Notes under the pieces: generated by a model
What the model was told of the DNA's origin: nothing
Seen by the model: the letters and a program-made list of their open reading frames with translations, nothing else
Database searches by the model: none
Shown: one piece after another, positions 43,306 to 53,658 of the stretch
Position numbering within the stretch: the stretch's first letter is position 1
Layout: every line of letters starts with the position of its first letter
Source of the DNA: an uncultured Gammaproteobacteria bacterium
Lineage (GTDB): Bacteria; Pseudomonadota; Gammaproteobacteria; Eutrophobiales; Eutrophobiaceae
DNA length: 64,000 bases
Direction of reading: 5' to 3'
Assembly (NCBI GenBank): GCA_958295485.1
Contig: OY282354.1
Coordinates: forward strand, 372,001 to 436,000
Translations under genes and position numbers: made by a program

Positions 43306-44013
43306 ATGATCCATTTGTATTATTGGCCGACGCCCAACGGCCGGAAAATTTCAATCATGCTGGAAGAGTGCGGGCTGGAATACAAAATGATCCCGGTGGA
43401 CATAGGCCGCGGCGACCAGTTCAAGCCTGAATTTCTTGCCATCAGCCCCAACAACCGTATGCCGGCCATTGTCGATCATGACGTGGATGGCGAGCCGATC
43501 AGCGTTTTCGAATCGGGCGCGATATTGCTCTACCTTGCCGAGAAGACCGGGCGCTTCATGCCGGCCGACATGCGCGCCAGGTTGCAAGTCATCCAGTGGG
43601 TGTTCTGGCAGATGGGCGGATTAGGCCCCATGGCCGGACAGCTCAGTCATTTCGTTAATTACGCGCCGAGGAAAATCGACTACGCCCTTGAGCGTTACCG
43701 CGCTGAATATAACCGGTTATCAGGCGTCATCGAGAAACAATTGACAGGCAAGGAATACCTTTGCGGTGATTATTCCATCGCTGACATGGCCTCCTGGCCC
43801 TGGGTGACATTACACGCCCGCTTGGGACAGAGCCTGGATGAGTTTCCCGCGGTCTCAGCCTGGAACGACAGGATGAAGGCAAGACCAAAAGCCTCCGCCG
43901 GCATGGACTTGGGCAAGGAGTTGCGCCGGCCGGCGACGGATGATGAGGCGCGCAACATACTGTTCGGCCAAACGGCTGCATCGGTAGCCGAATCCGCCGG
44001 CGCGAACTTGTGA
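43306..44013 (+). CDS. Glutathione S-transferase family protein (YfcG/YghU-like)
   Basis: A 235-residue protein. The thioredoxin-like N-terminal domain begins LYYWPTPNGRKISIMLEECGL; TPNGRK is the Thr-Asn site typical of Nu-class disulfide-reductase GSTs. The glutathione-binding NNRMPAIVDHD and ESGAILLYLAEKTG (about 50-85) precede an all-helical domain with YSIADMASWPWV. Possible roles are disulfide reduction or detoxification. It is followed 41 bases later by a methyltransferase gene. Confidence 0.85.
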   Translation: MIHLYYWPTPNGRKISIMLEECGLEYKMIPVDIGRGDQFKPEFLAISPNNRMPAIVDHDVDGEPISVFESGAILLYLAEKTGRFMPADMRARLQVIQWVFWQMGGLGPMAGQLSHFVNYAPRKIDYALERYRAEYNRLSGVIEKQLTGKEYLCGDYSIADMASWPWVTLHARLGQSLDEFPAVSAWNDRMKARPKASAGMDLGKELRRPATDDEARNILFGQTAASVAESAGANL

Positions 44014-44054
44014 GTATTAAAGCCTGCCCAGCCAATAGATGAATCTCAAGCGAT

Positions 44055-45071
44055 ATGAGTGAGCAAAAGCAGCCGTCTCCCGACCTCTTTTTACAGGCCG
44101 TCAGCGCGTATCGTGATTCCGCGGCCATAAAGGGCGCGGTGGAGTTGGATGTGTTTACGGCTATCGCCCAGGGCGTCGATACCGCCGGGGGCTTGGCCGA
44201 GCGCTGTCAGGCGGATAAACGCGGCATGAGGATTTTATGCGATTACCTTTGCGTCATGGGGATGCTGGAGAAAACCGGCATGACCTATGCGTTGACGCCG
44301 GATTCGGCGGTGTTCCTGGATCGCAACTCGCCTGCTTTCATGGGCGACATAGTCACGTTTTTGCTCGACCCGTTTTTTGTCCGGGATATCGGTGACGTTG
44401 CCGCGGCGGTAAGGAAAGGCGGCGTAGTCACCTCACCGGCCGGTTCCGATGAACCCGGGCACCCCATGTGGGTCACGTTTGCCAGGACAATGACCGGTCT
44501 GCAACGTCAGCCGGCCATGATGCTGGCAGACCTGGTTGAAGTGGGTGAGCCCGAACAGATCAAGGCGCTGGATATCGCGGCGGGTTCCGGTATTTTTGGC
44601 ATTACCCTGGCTGAAAAATGCCCGCAAGCTGAAATCACGGCGGTGGACTGGCCCAATGTCCTGGAAGTGGCAAAAGAAAATGCGGAGAAAGCGGGTATCA
44701 GCAATCGCTATAAAACGCTCCCCGGCAGCGCCTTCGAGGTCGAGTTTGGTGAAGGCTATCAGGTGATCTTGCTTTCCAATTTTCTACATCACTTTGATCC
44801 GGAAACCTGTTCGGGGTTTTTGCTGAGACTGAAAGCCGCTTTGGCCGAAGACGGCAAGATTTATACCCTGGAATGGGTTCCTGATGAGGATCGTATATCG
44901 CCGCCGTTTGCCGCGACGTTTTCCATGCAGATGCTCAGGCAAACCACCGGCGGCGACGCTTATACCGCAGCAGAATTTGAACGGATATTCGCCAACGCTG
45001 ATTTGCAGGTCGATGAGGTGACGCTGTTACAGGACTTGCCGGCCACGGTCATCATCGCAAGTCATCGATAA
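44055..45071 (+). CDS. SAM-dependent O-methyltransferase-type protein
   Basis: A 338-residue enzyme. An N-terminal winged-helix dimerisation domain (about 10-90, with AAIKGAVELDVFTAIAQG) precedes a Rossmann-fold domain with the SAM loop ALDIAAGSGIFGITLA (about 173-188), DWPNVLEVAKENAEKAG (about 200-216) and LLSNFLHHFDP (about 239-249). The layout matches the plant-type/acetylserotonin O-methyltransferase family. The substrate is unknown. Confidence 0.82.
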   Translation: MSEQKQPSPDLFLQAVSAYRDSAAIKGAVELDVFTAIAQGVDTAGGLAERCQADKRGMRILCDYLCVMGMLEKTGMTYALTPDSAVFLDRNSPAFMGDIVTFLLDPFFVRDIGDVAAAVRKGGVVTSPAGSDEPGHPMWVTFARTMTGLQRQPAMMLADLVEVGEPEQIKALDIAAGSGIFGITLAEKCPQAEITAVDWPNVLEVAKENAEKAGISNRYKTLPGSAFEVEFGEGYQVILLSNFLHHFDPETCSGFLLRLKAALAEDGKIYTLEWVPDEDRISPPFAATFSMQMLRQTTGGDAYTAAEFERIFANADLQVDEVTLLQDLPATVIIASHR

Positions 45072-45092
45072 AACATCATCGACGCAGGAGAG

Positions 45093-45111
45093 GGCCTTGT
45101 CCGCCAAGGCC
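45093..45111. terminator. Hairpin between convergent methyltransferase and cysE genes
   Basis: GGCCTTG (45093-45099) is the exact reverse complement of CAAGGCC (45105-45111), with a five-base loop TCCGC. It lies between the two convergent stops. A short T-rich stretch (CTTGTTGG) follows on the plus strand; no strong U tract. Likely a bidirectional terminator. Confidence 0.45.
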
Positions 45112-45126
45112 GACTTGTTGGATCGG

Positions 45127-45828
45127 TTAGCCTTTATCCGGCCTTTTCTTTAATTCCTCTATTTCCTTGTCGACTTTGTGCATGTGGTCCAGCACGGCAT
45201 CGAGCGCGTTCTGGATCGGGTCGGGCATATCTTTACTGCCGCCATAAGCGTCAAAACCGATTTTTTTAGCCATGGCTTCCCGTTGCGCTTCTTTCGTTTC
45301 TTCTTCGGTTTTTGATTTTTTTGTAATCACGTGTCCCGGTATGCCGACCACAGTGGCGTAATCAGGCACATCTTTTATTACCACCGCGTTGGAACCAACC
45401 CTCGAATTGACGCCGAGAGTCACCGGCCCCAGCACTTTTGCGCCGGCGCCGATGATGACGCCGTTCTTCAACGTAGGGTGGCGCTTGCCTTTTTGCCAGG
45501 TAGTGCCGCCCAGGGTGACGCCGTGATAAATGGAGCAGTCATCACCGATCTCCGAGGTCTCGCCGATGACGATGCCCATGCCGTGGTCGATAAAAAGGCG
45601 GCGCCCCATGGTCGCGCCCGGATGAATTTCCACGCCAGTGAGAAAACGCGCTACATGGGCGGAAAAGCGGGCGATCAGGTAGAGTTTTTTCGTCCACAGC
45701 CAGTGATTGAGGCGATGGAGCAGGATTGCATGGAGGCCGGGGCAGGCTATCAGCGTCTCCATCGCGCTGCGCGCCGCCGGGTCCCGCTCGAATACTACCC
45801 GGATATCTTCTTTCAGGGTTCCAAACAT
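45127..45828 (-). CDS. cysE: Serine O-acetyltransferase
   Basis: A 233-residue left-handed beta-helix acetyltransferase. The hexapeptide-repeat region has [29 protein letters not shown] (with catalytic His, about 69-97) and YHGVTLGGT (about 101-109). The C-terminus is longer and hydrophilic, ending in a charged helix (about 205-233). It makes O-acetylserine for cysteine synthesis, the sulfur source for SufS. Its start shares one base with the valS stop (TAATG). Confidence 0.94.
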   Translation of the reverse strand: MFGTLKEDIRVVFERDPAARSAMETLIACPGLHAILLHRLNHWLWTKKLYLIARFSAHVARFLTGVEIHPGATMGRRLFIDHGMGIVIGETSEIGDDCSIYHGVTLGGTTWQKGKRHPTLKNGVIIGAGAKVLGPVTLGVNSRVGSNAVVIKDVPDYATVVGIPGHVITKKSKTEEETKEAQREAMAKKIGFDAYGGSKDMPDPIQNALDAVLDHMHKVDKEIEELKKRPDKG

Positions 45829-48596
45829 TATCGGTTAATCAGTTTTTTGATACGCTCGAGTTGTTCAGCCAGCTTCCCTGTGGCCGCGCTGATTTCTGCC
45901 AGCTTGCGCCGTTCCTGTTCCACAATCTCAGGCGGCGCCCGGTCGATGAAATTCCTGTTCTCCAGTTTATCACTGATTCGTTGTTTGTCGCCATTGAGCT
46001 TGCCGAGTTTCTTTTCCAGTTTTTCAGCTTCCACTTCGGGATCAATCAAATCGGCCAGCGGGATCAGTATCATCATGCCGCCGGCTAAAGTGACTACCGC
46101 ATCCTCAGGCTCCGTGTCGATGGGCGCAATGGATGACAGCTTTGCCAGGTTTTGAATATGCTTGCTGTTTTGTCGCAGCCATTTCAGCTCCTGTTCGTTG
46201 CCGCCTTTCACCCGTACCGCGAGAGATTTTCCAGGGGGAATATCCCGCTCTGCGCGAATACGCCGGACGCCGAGGACAAATGACTTGACCCAGTCCATTT
46301 CAGCAAGAGAGGACTCATCTGTCTCGATATCCGCCCTGGTCGGATAGGGTTGCAGCATGATGGTCGGCGCTTTTTTATTTAATACAGGAGATACTCTTTG
46401 CCATAATTCTTCGGTGATGAAAGGGATAAAAGGGTGTAATAAACGAAGCAATATTTCCAGGGTGGTTAACAGCGCTCGTAAGGCGCCGCGTATTTGCGCC
46501 GTGGAGGAATCCGGATCATTCAGGGTGGTTTTCGATAATTCCACATACCAGTCGCAATATTCATCCCAGGTAAATTCGTACAAGGCCTGGGATGCCAAGT
46601 CGAAACGGTAGTCGGCCATGTCCCGTTCAACCTGCGCCATGGCCAGGCCCAACCGGGTATTGATCCAGCGTTCCGCCAGGCCGGACTCGGCCGGGCCGCG
46701 GTTGACGTCGATTGCCTGCTCCTTGACGCTCATCAATACATAGCGGGACGCATTCCAGAGTTTGTTGCAGAAGTTGCGATAGCCCTGGATGCGACTTACA
46801 TCAAAACGTATGTCACGTCCCTGGGTGGCAAGTTGCGCAAAGGTAAAGCGCAGTGAATCCGTCCCGAATGCGGCAATGCCATCCGGGAAATGTTTACGCG
46901 TGGCCTTTTCAATGCTATCCGCCGATTGCGGTCGCATGAGGCCCGTTGTCTGCTTCTCCACCAGCGCATCCAGTTCAATACCGTCAATCAAATCCAGTGG
47001 GTCCAGGATATTGCCCTTGGATTTGGACATTTTCTGCCCCTCGGCGTCCCTGACCAGGCCGGTGATATAGACCTCCTTGAACGGGACATCACCCATGAAT
47101 TCAAGTCCCATCATGATCATCCTGGCTACCCAGAAGAAAATAATATCGAAACCGGTTACCAATACACTGGTGGGATAAAACAGTTTCAGCTCCTGGGTTT
47201 TCTCAGGCCAGCCCAGTGTGGAGAAGGGCCAGAGCGCCGATGAGAACCAGGTATCGAGCACATCGGGGTCCTGGGTCAGCTCGATGGCGTCGTCAAGCTG
47301 ATATTTTTCGCGGACGTGCGGTTCGTTTTTTCCGACGTATGTATTCCCGTCGCCGTCATACCAGGCCGGGACCCGATGTCCCCACCACAGCTGTCGCGAT
47401 ATGCACCAATCGCTGATGTTATCCATCCATTCAAAATAAGTTTTGGACCAGTTGCCGGGAATAAAGCGAATATCGCCGTTTTTCACAGCGGCAATGGCCG
47501 GCTCGGCCAGCGGTTGGACTTTCACATACCATTGATCGGTGAGGTAGGGTTCTATTACGGCGCCGGACCGGTCGCCACGGGGGATAACGGGGGTATGATT
47601 TTCGATTTTTTCCACCAAGCCCAGAGATTGCAAGTCCTTGACGATCTGCTTGCGCGCGGCATAACGATCCATTCCCCGGTATGCTTCAGGCCCGTTTTCA
47701 TTGATCGCCGCATCAATGGTGAAGATATTCAGCAGGGGCAGCTGATGTCGTTGTCCCACTTCATAGTCGTTAAAATCATGGGCCGGCGTGATTTTGACGC
47801 AGCCGGTTCCGAAGGCCGGGTCCACGTGTTCATCGGCAATAACCGGCAAGGTGCGACCGGTCAAGGGAAGTTCCACTTCCAGGCCAACCAGGTCCCGGTA
47901 CCTGTCGTCACCCGGGTTTACAGCCACCGCGGTATCACCCAACATGGTTTCAGGTCGCGTAGTCGCAACCACAATATGGCCTTTGCCGTCACTGCGCGGA
48001 TAACGTATGTGCCAGAGTTGTCCGTTTTCTTCCTCTGCCAGCACCTCCAGGTCGGAGACGGCGGTATGTAATACAGGGTCCCAGTTAACCAGTCTTTTTC
48101 CCCTGTAGATCAGGCCCTCATCGTACAAATGAACGAACACTTCCCGGACTGCATGGGAAAGGCCGGCATCCATCGTAAAACGTTCACGCGACCAATCCAT
48201 GGACGTGCCCAGCCGGCGGGATTGCCTGGTAATGGTATTGCCTGAATGCTCCTTCCAGTCCCAAACCGCGCGCACGAATTTTTCCCGGCCGAGTTCAAGT
48301 CGCGACTGTCCCTTGCTTTCGAGCTGGCGTTCCACCACCATTTGCGTAGCAATCCCGGCGTGGTCGGTACCGCATTGCCAGAGTGTGTTATCGCCTTGCA
48401 TACGATGGTGACGTATCAATATATCCATCAAGGTCTGTTGGAACGCGTGCCCCATGTGCAGGCTGCCTGTGACGTTAGGCGGCGGCAGGGCGATACTGTA
48501 AGAAGCAGGCCCGCCGCGGGGTTTGAAATATTCCTGCTTTTCCCAAGTGTCATACCACAGGGATTCGATGGCTTGCGGGTCGTAAGTCTTTTCCAT
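45828..48596 (-). CDS. valS: Valine-tRNA ligase
   Basis: A 922-residue class I synthetase. The HIGH-type motif is [14 protein letters not shown] (about 39-52), KMSKS is in [13 protein letters not shown] (about 522-534), and the CP1 editing domain lies between (about 190-330). The anticodon-binding domain follows, and a C-terminal coiled-coil arm (about 860-922) typical of bacterial ValRS. It converges with no gene directly; cysE overlaps its stop. Confidence 0.97.
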   Translation of the reverse strand: MEKTYDPQAIESLWYDTWEKQEYFKPRGGPASYSIALPPPNVTGSLHMGHAFQQTLMDILIRHHRMQGDNTLWQCGTDHAGIATQMVVERQLESKGQSRLELGREKFVRAVWDWKEHSGNTITRQSRRLGTSMDWSRERFTMDAGLSHAVREVFVHLYDEGLIYRGKRLVNWDPVLHTAVSDLEVLAEEENGQLWHIRYPRSDGKGHIVVATTRPETMLGDTAVAVNPGDDRYRDLVGLEVELPLTGRTLPVIADEHVDPAFGTGCVKITPAHDFNDYEVGQRHQLPLLNIFTIDAAINENGPEAYRGMDRYAARKQIVKDLQSLGLVEKIENHTPVIPRGDRSGAVIEPYLTDQWYVKVQPLAEPAIAAVKNGDIRFIPGNWSKTYFEWMDNISDWCISRQLWWGHRVPAWYDGDGNTYVGKNEPHVREKYQLDDAIELTQDPDVLDTWFSSALWPFSTLGWPEKTQELKLFYPTSVLVTGFDIIFFWVARMIMMGLEFMGDVPFKEVYITGLVRDAEGQKMSKSKGNILDPLDLIDGIELDALVEKQTTGLMRPQSADSIEKATRKHFPDGIAAFGTDSLRFTFAQLATQGRDIRFDVSRIQGYRNFCNKLWNASRYVLMSVKEQAIDVNRGPAESGLAERWINTRLGLAMAQVERDMADYRFDLASQALYEFTWDEYCDWYVELSKTTLNDPDSSTAQIRGALRALLTTLEILLRLLHPFIPFITEELWQRVSPVLNKKAPTIMLQPYPTRADIETDESSLAEMDWVKSFVLGVRRIRAERDIPPGKSLAVRVKGGNEQELKWLRQNSKHIQNLAKLSSIAPIDTEPEDAVVTLAGGMMILIPLADLIDPEVEAEKLEKKLGKLNGDKQRISDKLENRNFIDRAPPEIVEQERRKLAEISAATGKLAEQLERIKKLINR

Positions 48597-48621
48597 AGTG
48601 AATTGATCCCCCCTGCCTGGT

Positions 48622-48640
48622 CCTCTCCCTCAAGGAGAGG
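48622..48640. terminator. Hairpin between holC and valS
   Basis: CCTCTCC (48622-48628) pairs exactly with GGAGAGG (48634-48640) around a CTCAA loop. On the minus strand it lies after the holC stop and before the valS start. No T run is seen, so it may be an attenuator, processing site or repeat rather than a terminator. Confidence 0.35.
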
Positions 48641-48681
48641 GAATATCGGATTTACCGGAATTTGCGGGGTCAGGCCCGGGG

Positions 48682-49116
48682 TCAGGCATGGGCAGGTTCG
48701 ATGTTGTGGCTGTATAACTCCAGGCCCTTGTCACGATAGTCCTTATATCTTTGTCTTGCCGGCCGCCGGAAGTCCGGGTCGGACGGCACTACCTCGATTA
48801 TTCGCTCATAACCGTCCATGGGTTCAGGCGGCGTAGCGGACAAATTCATTAAAACCTGACGGGGCAATCGGTCTTGACCCTGCCAGCCGATTATAATCGG
48901 GCAATCCCGGGCCTCCATGGAATCGACCAATGAATGCGGTAGAAAACTGATGTCCTGAAAAGTCCACAACATGTCATCGATGGTCAAAGCCTCATCCCTG
49001 GATGTGGCATGGATGTATATATCGTAGCCTTCACCCCTGACTTTATTGGCCAAGTGGCAAACAAATCGGTATGGCAGGTTATGTTCGGCGACTATATAGA
49101 AATCGACCCTGGGCAT
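48682..49116 (-). CDS. holC: DNA polymerase III chi subunit
   Basis: A 144-residue protein of the HolC family: VDFYIVAEHNLPYRFVCHLANKVRGEGYDIYIHA at the N-terminus (about 4-37, interrupted here only for description), with LTIDDMLWTFQDISFLPHSL (about 44-63). It links the clamp loader to SSB. Its position between pepA and valS is the conserved gammaproteobacterial order. Confidence 0.92.
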   Translation of the reverse strand: MPRVDFYIVAEHNLPYRFVCHLANKVRGEGYDIYIHATSRDEALTIDDMLWTFQDISFLPHSLVDSMEARDCPIIIGWQGQDRLPRQVLMNLSATPPEPMDGYERIIEVVPSDPDFRRPARQRYKDYRDKGLELYSHNIEPAHA

Positions 49117-49120
49117 TTTT

Positions 49121-49224
49121 CAGTTATTTTTGCCTCTCACACTTACGCATCAGGTATTGAACCTTCTTGCAAAATAACTATTCAGTTATTTTTGCTCCTC
49201 GCACTTATTCATCAGGTATTGAAC
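49121..49224. repeat. Tandem duplication of the pepA 3' end
   Basis: CAGTTATTTTTGC... at 49121-49162 is repeated at 49183-49224 with a 62-base period and few differences. On the minus strand the inner copy is the native end of pepA (VQYLMNKCEEQK and stop). The outer copy would read VQYLMRKCERQK and stop, but is not attached to a gene. Confidence 0.85.
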
Positions 49225-50685
49225 GAGTAACGGGACGGGGCGTCCCGTCGCGCACTTGTTTTTTCCGCTCACCCACGCGGTTCCCGCAATGTCGAGATGC
49301 GCCCACTGGTACTTGCGCGTAAATTTTGACAAAAAACAGGCGGCGGTGATCGTTCCGGCCTCGCGACCGCCGATGTTGGCCACGTCGGCAAACGGGCTGT
49401 CCAGCTGTTTTTCATATTCCGCCCATAAGGGCAATTGCCAGGCCCGGTCACCCGCGATTTCACCCGCGTGCAATAAATCTTCTGCGAGGGGGTCATGATT
49501 ACTGAGAAGGCCCGTAGCGTGTTTCCCCAGGGCAATAACGCAGGCGCCCGTCAGCGTGGCCACGTCGATCACCACGGCGGGATTAAATCGAGCGCAATAC
49601 GTCAGGGCATCACACAGTATCAACCGCCCTTCCGCGTCCGTATTCAACACTTCTATGGTTTGACCGGACATGCTGGTAAAAACATCGCCCGGTTTGGTGG
49701 CTGTGCTGCTTGGCATATTCTCCGTGGCCGGCACTACGCCGACAAGATTTATCGCCAGTCCCATCTCGGCCACGGCGGCCACGACGCCGAATACCGACGC
49801 CCCGCCGCACATGTCGAATTTCATCTCATCCATTGCCGCCGAGGGTTTTATTGATATGCCGCCGGTATCGAAAGTAACGCCTTTCCCCACTATCACCACG
49901 GGTTTGCCGTCACTCTTTGCGCCCTTGTATTCAAACGTGATCAATTTCGCCGGCTGGGCGCTGCCTTGTGATACTGACAACAGGGAATTCATGGCCAATT
50001 TCTGCATTTCCTCTTCATCGATAATTTTCACCTTGACCGATTTGAAGGATTTGCCCAGTTGTACGGCCTGCTCCGCAAGATAAGTCGGCGTACAGGCATT
50101 GGCGGGACGGTTGCCCAGGTCACGAGTGATTTTTACACCCTTGCCAAGGGCGATGCCCTGGTCGAGAGCCGGTTTGCACTGCGACTGCTCCAGGCGTGAA
50201 GGAACGATAAATGTTATTTTACGAACCGGTTTTTTTGAGCTGCGCTTTTCGCTTTTGAAGTCCCTGAATTCATAGATTGCATGATTAATAAACTGAACTG
50301 CCTGTCGTATCTTCCATTCAATATCCCGGTCCTTGACATTGAGATCCGGGAGAAAACTTACCGCTTCCGCCGCGCCCGTCGAGTTGATTTGCTTGATGCT
50401 GGCTTCAATAATTTTTCGGTACTTCTTATCATCCAGCTCTTTTTCACGGCCGCAACCAATCAGCAGTAAACGTTGCGCCGGGATGCCGGGGACCTCGCGC
50501 AACAACAGGGATTGCCCGATTTTTCCATCAATGTCACCCTTGCTGAGCACGTTTGACAGGCGCTTTTTGCTTGCCTCATCAACGGCTTTAGCCGCCGCCG
50601 TCAGTTTTCGTTTCTCATTAATGCCTATAACCAGACAGGCTGTGCGCTGTTTTTCGGGGCTACCGCTTTTTATGCTGAATTCCAT
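49186..50685 (-). CDS. pepA: Leucyl aminopeptidase PepA
   Basis: A 499-residue M17 metallopeptidase. The signature NTDAEGRL (about 344-351) and the metal-binding region GKGVTFDTGGISIKP (about 264-278) with Lys and Asp are present, and the catalytic Arg in the AEGRL loop. N-terminal macro-like domain spans about 1-160. It cleaves N-terminal residues and, in some bacteria, binds DNA at Xer sites or regulates carAB. It is divergent from lptF. Its last codons have been duplicated downstream. Confidence 0.95.
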   Translation of the reverse strand: MEFSIKSGSPEKQRTACLVIGINEKRKLTAAAKAVDEASKKRLSNVLSKGDIDGKIGQSLLLREVPGIPAQRLLLIGCGREKELDDKKYRKIIEASIKQINSTGAAEAVSFLPDLNVKDRDIEWKIRQAVQFINHAIYEFRDFKSEKRSSKKPVRKITFIVPSRLEQSQCKPALDQGIALGKGVKITRDLGNRPANACTPTYLAEQAVQLGKSFKSVKVKIIDEEEMQKLAMNSLLSVSQGSAQPAKLITFEYKGAKSDGKPVVIVGKGVTFDTGGISIKPSAAMDEMKFDMCGGASVFGVVAAVAEMGLAINLVGVVPATENMPSSTATKPGDVFTSMSGQTIEVLNTDAEGRLILCDALTYCARFNPAVVIDVATLTGACVIALGKHATGLLSNHDPLAEDLLHAGEIAGDRAWQLPLWAEYEKQLDSPFADVANIGGREAGTITAACFLSKFTRKYQWAHLDIAGTAWVSGKNKCATGRPVPLLVQYLMNKCEEQK

Positions 50686-50775
50686 GATATTCTGTAACTA
50701 TGAATGTGTGAGAGCTGAACAATTTTATTCTTTTATGAGAATTGAAGCAAAACATATGACGTTTGAAGCATATCT

Positions 50776-51882
50776 ATGATCCTTCGACGCTATATTCACA
50801 AGGAAATTCTAGAGAAACTCGGCTGGATTATCGGTCTTTTACTGCTGGTTATAACGAGTAATCTTTTTGTCAGGTACCTGGCTGACGCCGCCGCCGGGGC
50901 GCTTCCTACCGACCTGATTTTTCGGATGGTGCTGGTAAAAATGCTGGCAACGTTGCCGAAATTGATGCCCGTGGCCATTTTTCTTGCGGTAATACTTGGA
51001 TTATCGAGACTGGCGCGGGATAAGGAATTGATGATCGTGTCGGTTTCGGGGGGCGCCCATCGATTTCAATTCATGTTGATACTTCAGTTTTCCCTGCTGT
51101 TTGCCGCGCTCGTGTTCGTCACCAGTTTTTTTATATCACCCTGGGCTATGAAAAAGACGGAAGAGTTAAAAGCCAGGGCGGAAATTGAAGCCGACATGGT
51201 CGTTGCTAAACCCGGTAAATTCAACGAATTCAGCAAAGGAAATCAGATTGTCTACATTGAACAGATTTCAAATGACGGCAAATCCATGGAAAACGTGTTC
51301 CTGCAGGACCTGCGGGGTCAAAAACTGAGTATTTTAAACTCGAACAGCGCGCAATATAAGGTAACGGAGCCAGCGAGCGACAAGTACATATTATTCGAGG
51401 ATGGAAAGCGGTATGTAGGCTATCCGGGCGGTTTGGATTACCGGATTATCAAGTACAAAACTTATGCGGTATTAGTCGAGCAAAAAAAGGAAGACATCAA
51501 ATACGTCAAGTTGGAATCGTTGCCGACGTTGACACTGCTCGCTTCGGACAATCCCAGGCACCAGGCGGAGTTGCAATGGCGCATCTCCTTTGTTTTGTCG
51601 TCATTGTTATTGCCCATGCTTGCGTTTGCCTTGAACCGTTATTCCTTCAGCGAACAGAAGTATCTGCCGGTCTTCGTGGGTGTATTGATCTACATCATTT
51701 ACAGCAATATGTTGAGCATATCGAAAACATTGCTGAAAAGGGATGAGATCACTTCATCCGTCGGGTTATGGTGGGTACATGCCATCCTGGTTGCGTTGAT
51801 CGCCCTTGTCTTTCTGTTTGCCAATGTGAAACGACTGTCAAGCCGGGGCGGCCGGCGTCGATACCAATCTGCCGAAGCATGA
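50776..51882 (+). CDS. lptF: LPS export permease LptF
   Basis: A 368-residue membrane protein with three N-terminal helices (about 15-35, 50-75, 95-125), a periplasmic beta-jellyroll domain (about 130-260) and three C-terminal helices (about 270-360). Start ILRRYIHKEILEKLGWI and LSRLARDKELMIVSVSGGAHRFQFM are typical of the YjgP family. It forms the LptB2FG transporter that extracts LPS. It overlaps or directly precedes lptG. Confidence 0.95.
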   Translation: MILRRYIHKEILEKLGWIIGLLLLVITSNLFVRYLADAAAGALPTDLIFRMVLVKMLATLPKLMPVAIFLAVILGLSRLARDKELMIVSVSGGAHRFQFMLILQFSLLFAALVFVTSFFISPWAMKKTEELKARAEIEADMVVAKPGKFNEFSKGNQIVYIEQISNDGKSMENVFLQDLRGQKLSILNSNSAQYKVTEPASDKYILFEDGKRYVGYPGGLDYRIIKYKTYAVLVEQKKEDIKYVKLESLPTLTLLASDNPRHQAELQWRISFVLSSLLLPMLAFALNRYSFSEQKYLPVFVGVLIYIIYSNMLSISKTLLKRDEITSSVGLWWVHAILVALIALVFLFANVKRLSSRGGRRRYQSAEA

Positions 51883-51929
51883 AAGCGCCACAAAAATATT
51901 TTGCCGGCAGGCCCAGAAGGCAAGCATCG

Positions 51930-53012
51930 ATGCAGCTTTGTCCGCACCTGAAAATCCTGCAACGATATTTTACCATTAACCTGATCAGGACTACGGCGCT
52001 TGCTTTAATAGTCCTTGTCGGCATTTCTTCATTTTTATCGCTCATCGATCAGCTGGAAGACGCCAGGGGGGAGGATTACGGCATACTGCAGATCATAGTC
52101 TACGTCCTGTTGATAATACCCCGACTGGTTTATGAGTTAATCCCGATCGCGGCGATGATTGGCAGCATGGCAACCCTGGGCCTGCTTGCCCGGAACAGTG
52201 AGCTCGATATCATCAGGACGTCCGGGGTGTCAAAATATTCCCTGGCCGTACTCATGGGAAAATCCGCCCTTGCTATCGTGCTGTTTTCGATTTTCATCGG
52301 TGAATTTGTCGCTCCCATAAGCGAAAAAAAAGTACAGGAGCAACAAGCGGCCGCATTGGTAGAACAGATCAGCCTGCAGACGAAATACGGCTTCTGGGCC
52401 AGGGATGGAAACAGCTTTGTCAACATCCGTAAAATATTGCCCGGAAACAAGGTCGAGGACGTTTATATTTATGAATTTGACAGCCAGGAGAGATTGCGCA
52501 ACAGTATTTTTGCGAAACATGCCAGGTACCTTGACAACCAGTGGCTCTTGGAAGGGATAGAAAAAACAACCATTGATGAAGCCGGGGTTAAACGGGAAGA
52601 GTATAAAAAAGCGAGTTGGGGATCGTTGTTAGACCCTGAAATAATTAATCTTGCGGTAACCAAACCCCAATATTTGACTGCCTGGGGCCTGTATGACTAC
52701 ATACAGTTTTTAAAGTCGAATACACAAAACACGGAGCGGTACAGGCAGGCGTTTTACGAGAAATTGATCAGGCCGTTCACTATTGTCGCAATGATAGTCC
52801 TGTCCATACCGTTGGTGAGAACCTATGCCAAATCCATTGCGGTCGGCCAACACGTGTTTACAGGCGCGTTAATTGGCATTATCTTTTATTTTTGCAATTC
52901 GGCAACCAGCCACATCGGCATAGTATACGGCATACATCCGTTCATCAGCGTGGCGGCGCCAACCCTGGTATTACTCATGATTTTATGCCGACTATTAACG
53001 GGTCGGAGTTGA
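51930..53012 (+). CDS. lptG: LPS export permease LptG
   Basis: About 360 residues from ATG at 51930 (MQLCPHLKILQRYFTINLIR). An ATG at 51879 overlaps the lptF stop (ATGA) and would add 17 residues; a still longer frame begins inside lptF. The family layout of LptG is seen: N-terminal helices with LGLLARNSELDIIRTSGVS (about 87-105), a periplasmic domain, and C-terminal helices with PFTIVAMIVLSIPLV. Works with LptF. Confidence 0.93.
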   Translation: MQLCPHLKILQRYFTINLIRTTALALIVLVGISSFLSLIDQLEDARGEDYGILQIIVYVLLIIPRLVYELIPIAAMIGSMATLGLLARNSELDIIRTSGVSKYSLAVLMGKSALAIVLFSIFIGEFVAPISEKKVQEQQAAALVEQISLQTKYGFWARDGNSFVNIRKILPGNKVEDVYIYEFDSQERLRNSIFAKHARYLDNQWLLEGIEKTTIDEAGVKREEYKKASWGSLLDPEIINLAVTKPQYLTAWGLYDYIQFLKSNTQNTERYRQAFYEKLIRPFTIVAMIVLSIPLVRTYAKSIAVGQHVFTGALIGIIFYFCNSATSHIGIVYGIHPFISVAAPTLVLLMILCRLLTGRS

Positions 53013-53054
53013 TTGTGGGATACCCTGGACAAGTCCATGGTTCCTGTGCCGAAT

Positions 53055-53474
53055 TTATCCGAGGCGAATCAATCGCGTATTTGAAAATCGATCATGGAAC
53101 GCGAGCCCGTCTTTGTCGAACAAGGCCCAGACAAATCCCGCGCCGAATGCGCCTAACGATAAACAAGCTAAAATAAATCTCCTGGTCAGGCTTTCCCAGG
53201 TTGGTTCCCCGCCGGTTATTGTCGTCAAGCAGATGCGCCAGGCGCGCATTCCAAGTGTCTGTCGGCCTTTTTTCCACTGCCAGACGAAGTAAAAATAACT
53301 GATCAACAACAGGTAAGCGGAATAAAGCGCATTGCCGTTTTTGAAGGCGGCGCCGCCGGTCGCGGGAAGCGCCAGGGCCGTTGCGAAAAAGAGAAGGGAA
53401 CCAAGCAGACAACTGTCGTAAGCGATGGCCAGCATCCTTCGCCGCAAACTGCAATAGTCCCGTTGTCTTGTCAT
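53055..53474 (-). CDS. RDD-family membrane protein
   Basis: About 139 residues from ATG MTRQRDYCSLRRRML; a longer start five codons upstream is possible. It has the RDD hallmarks: RRRMLAIAYDSCLLG near the N-terminus with Arg and Asp in the first helix, KKGRQTLGMRAWRIC (about 70-84), and a final segment with FDKDGLAFHDRFSNTRLI. Three membrane helices are predicted. RDD proteins next to lptFG/pepA are common in beta- and gammaproteobacteria; function is not well known. Confidence 0.85.
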   Translation of the reverse strand: MTRQRDYCSLRRRMLAIAYDSCLLGSLLFFATALALPATGGAAFKNGNALYSAYLLLISYFYFVWQWKKGRQTLGMRAWRICLTTITGGEPTWESLTRRFILACLSLGAFGAGFVWALFDKDGLAFHDRFSNTRLIRLG

Positions 53475-53505
53475 AAAGTATATTTGCAAAGGTTAAACCG
53501 GTCTT

Positions 53506-53527
53506 GCCCCGCCGCGCCTTGCGGGGC
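53506..53527. other. GC-rich hairpin in the RDD/hydrolase divergent gap
   Basis: GCCCCGC (53506-53512) pairs exactly with GCGGGGC (53521-53527) around an eight-base loop, followed by GTCTTT on the plus strand. It lies in the 184-base gap between divergent genes. A TATATT -10 candidate for the hydrolase is at 53617-53622. Confidence 0.4.
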
Positions 53528-53658
53528 GTCTTTCCCGGATGGACTTGAATGACGGAAACAGCTCAGTCAATTTCAAATTCCGCTGACTTTTTTGCGCAAC
53601 CCGGACTGAATGTTGCTATATTAGCATTGATCAAAACCAGATCGTTATAGCTACGGCA

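Noticed and set aside
47316..48071. 251-codon plus-strand open frame opposite valS
   Set aside because: Full overlap with the intact ValRS gene and no domain match.
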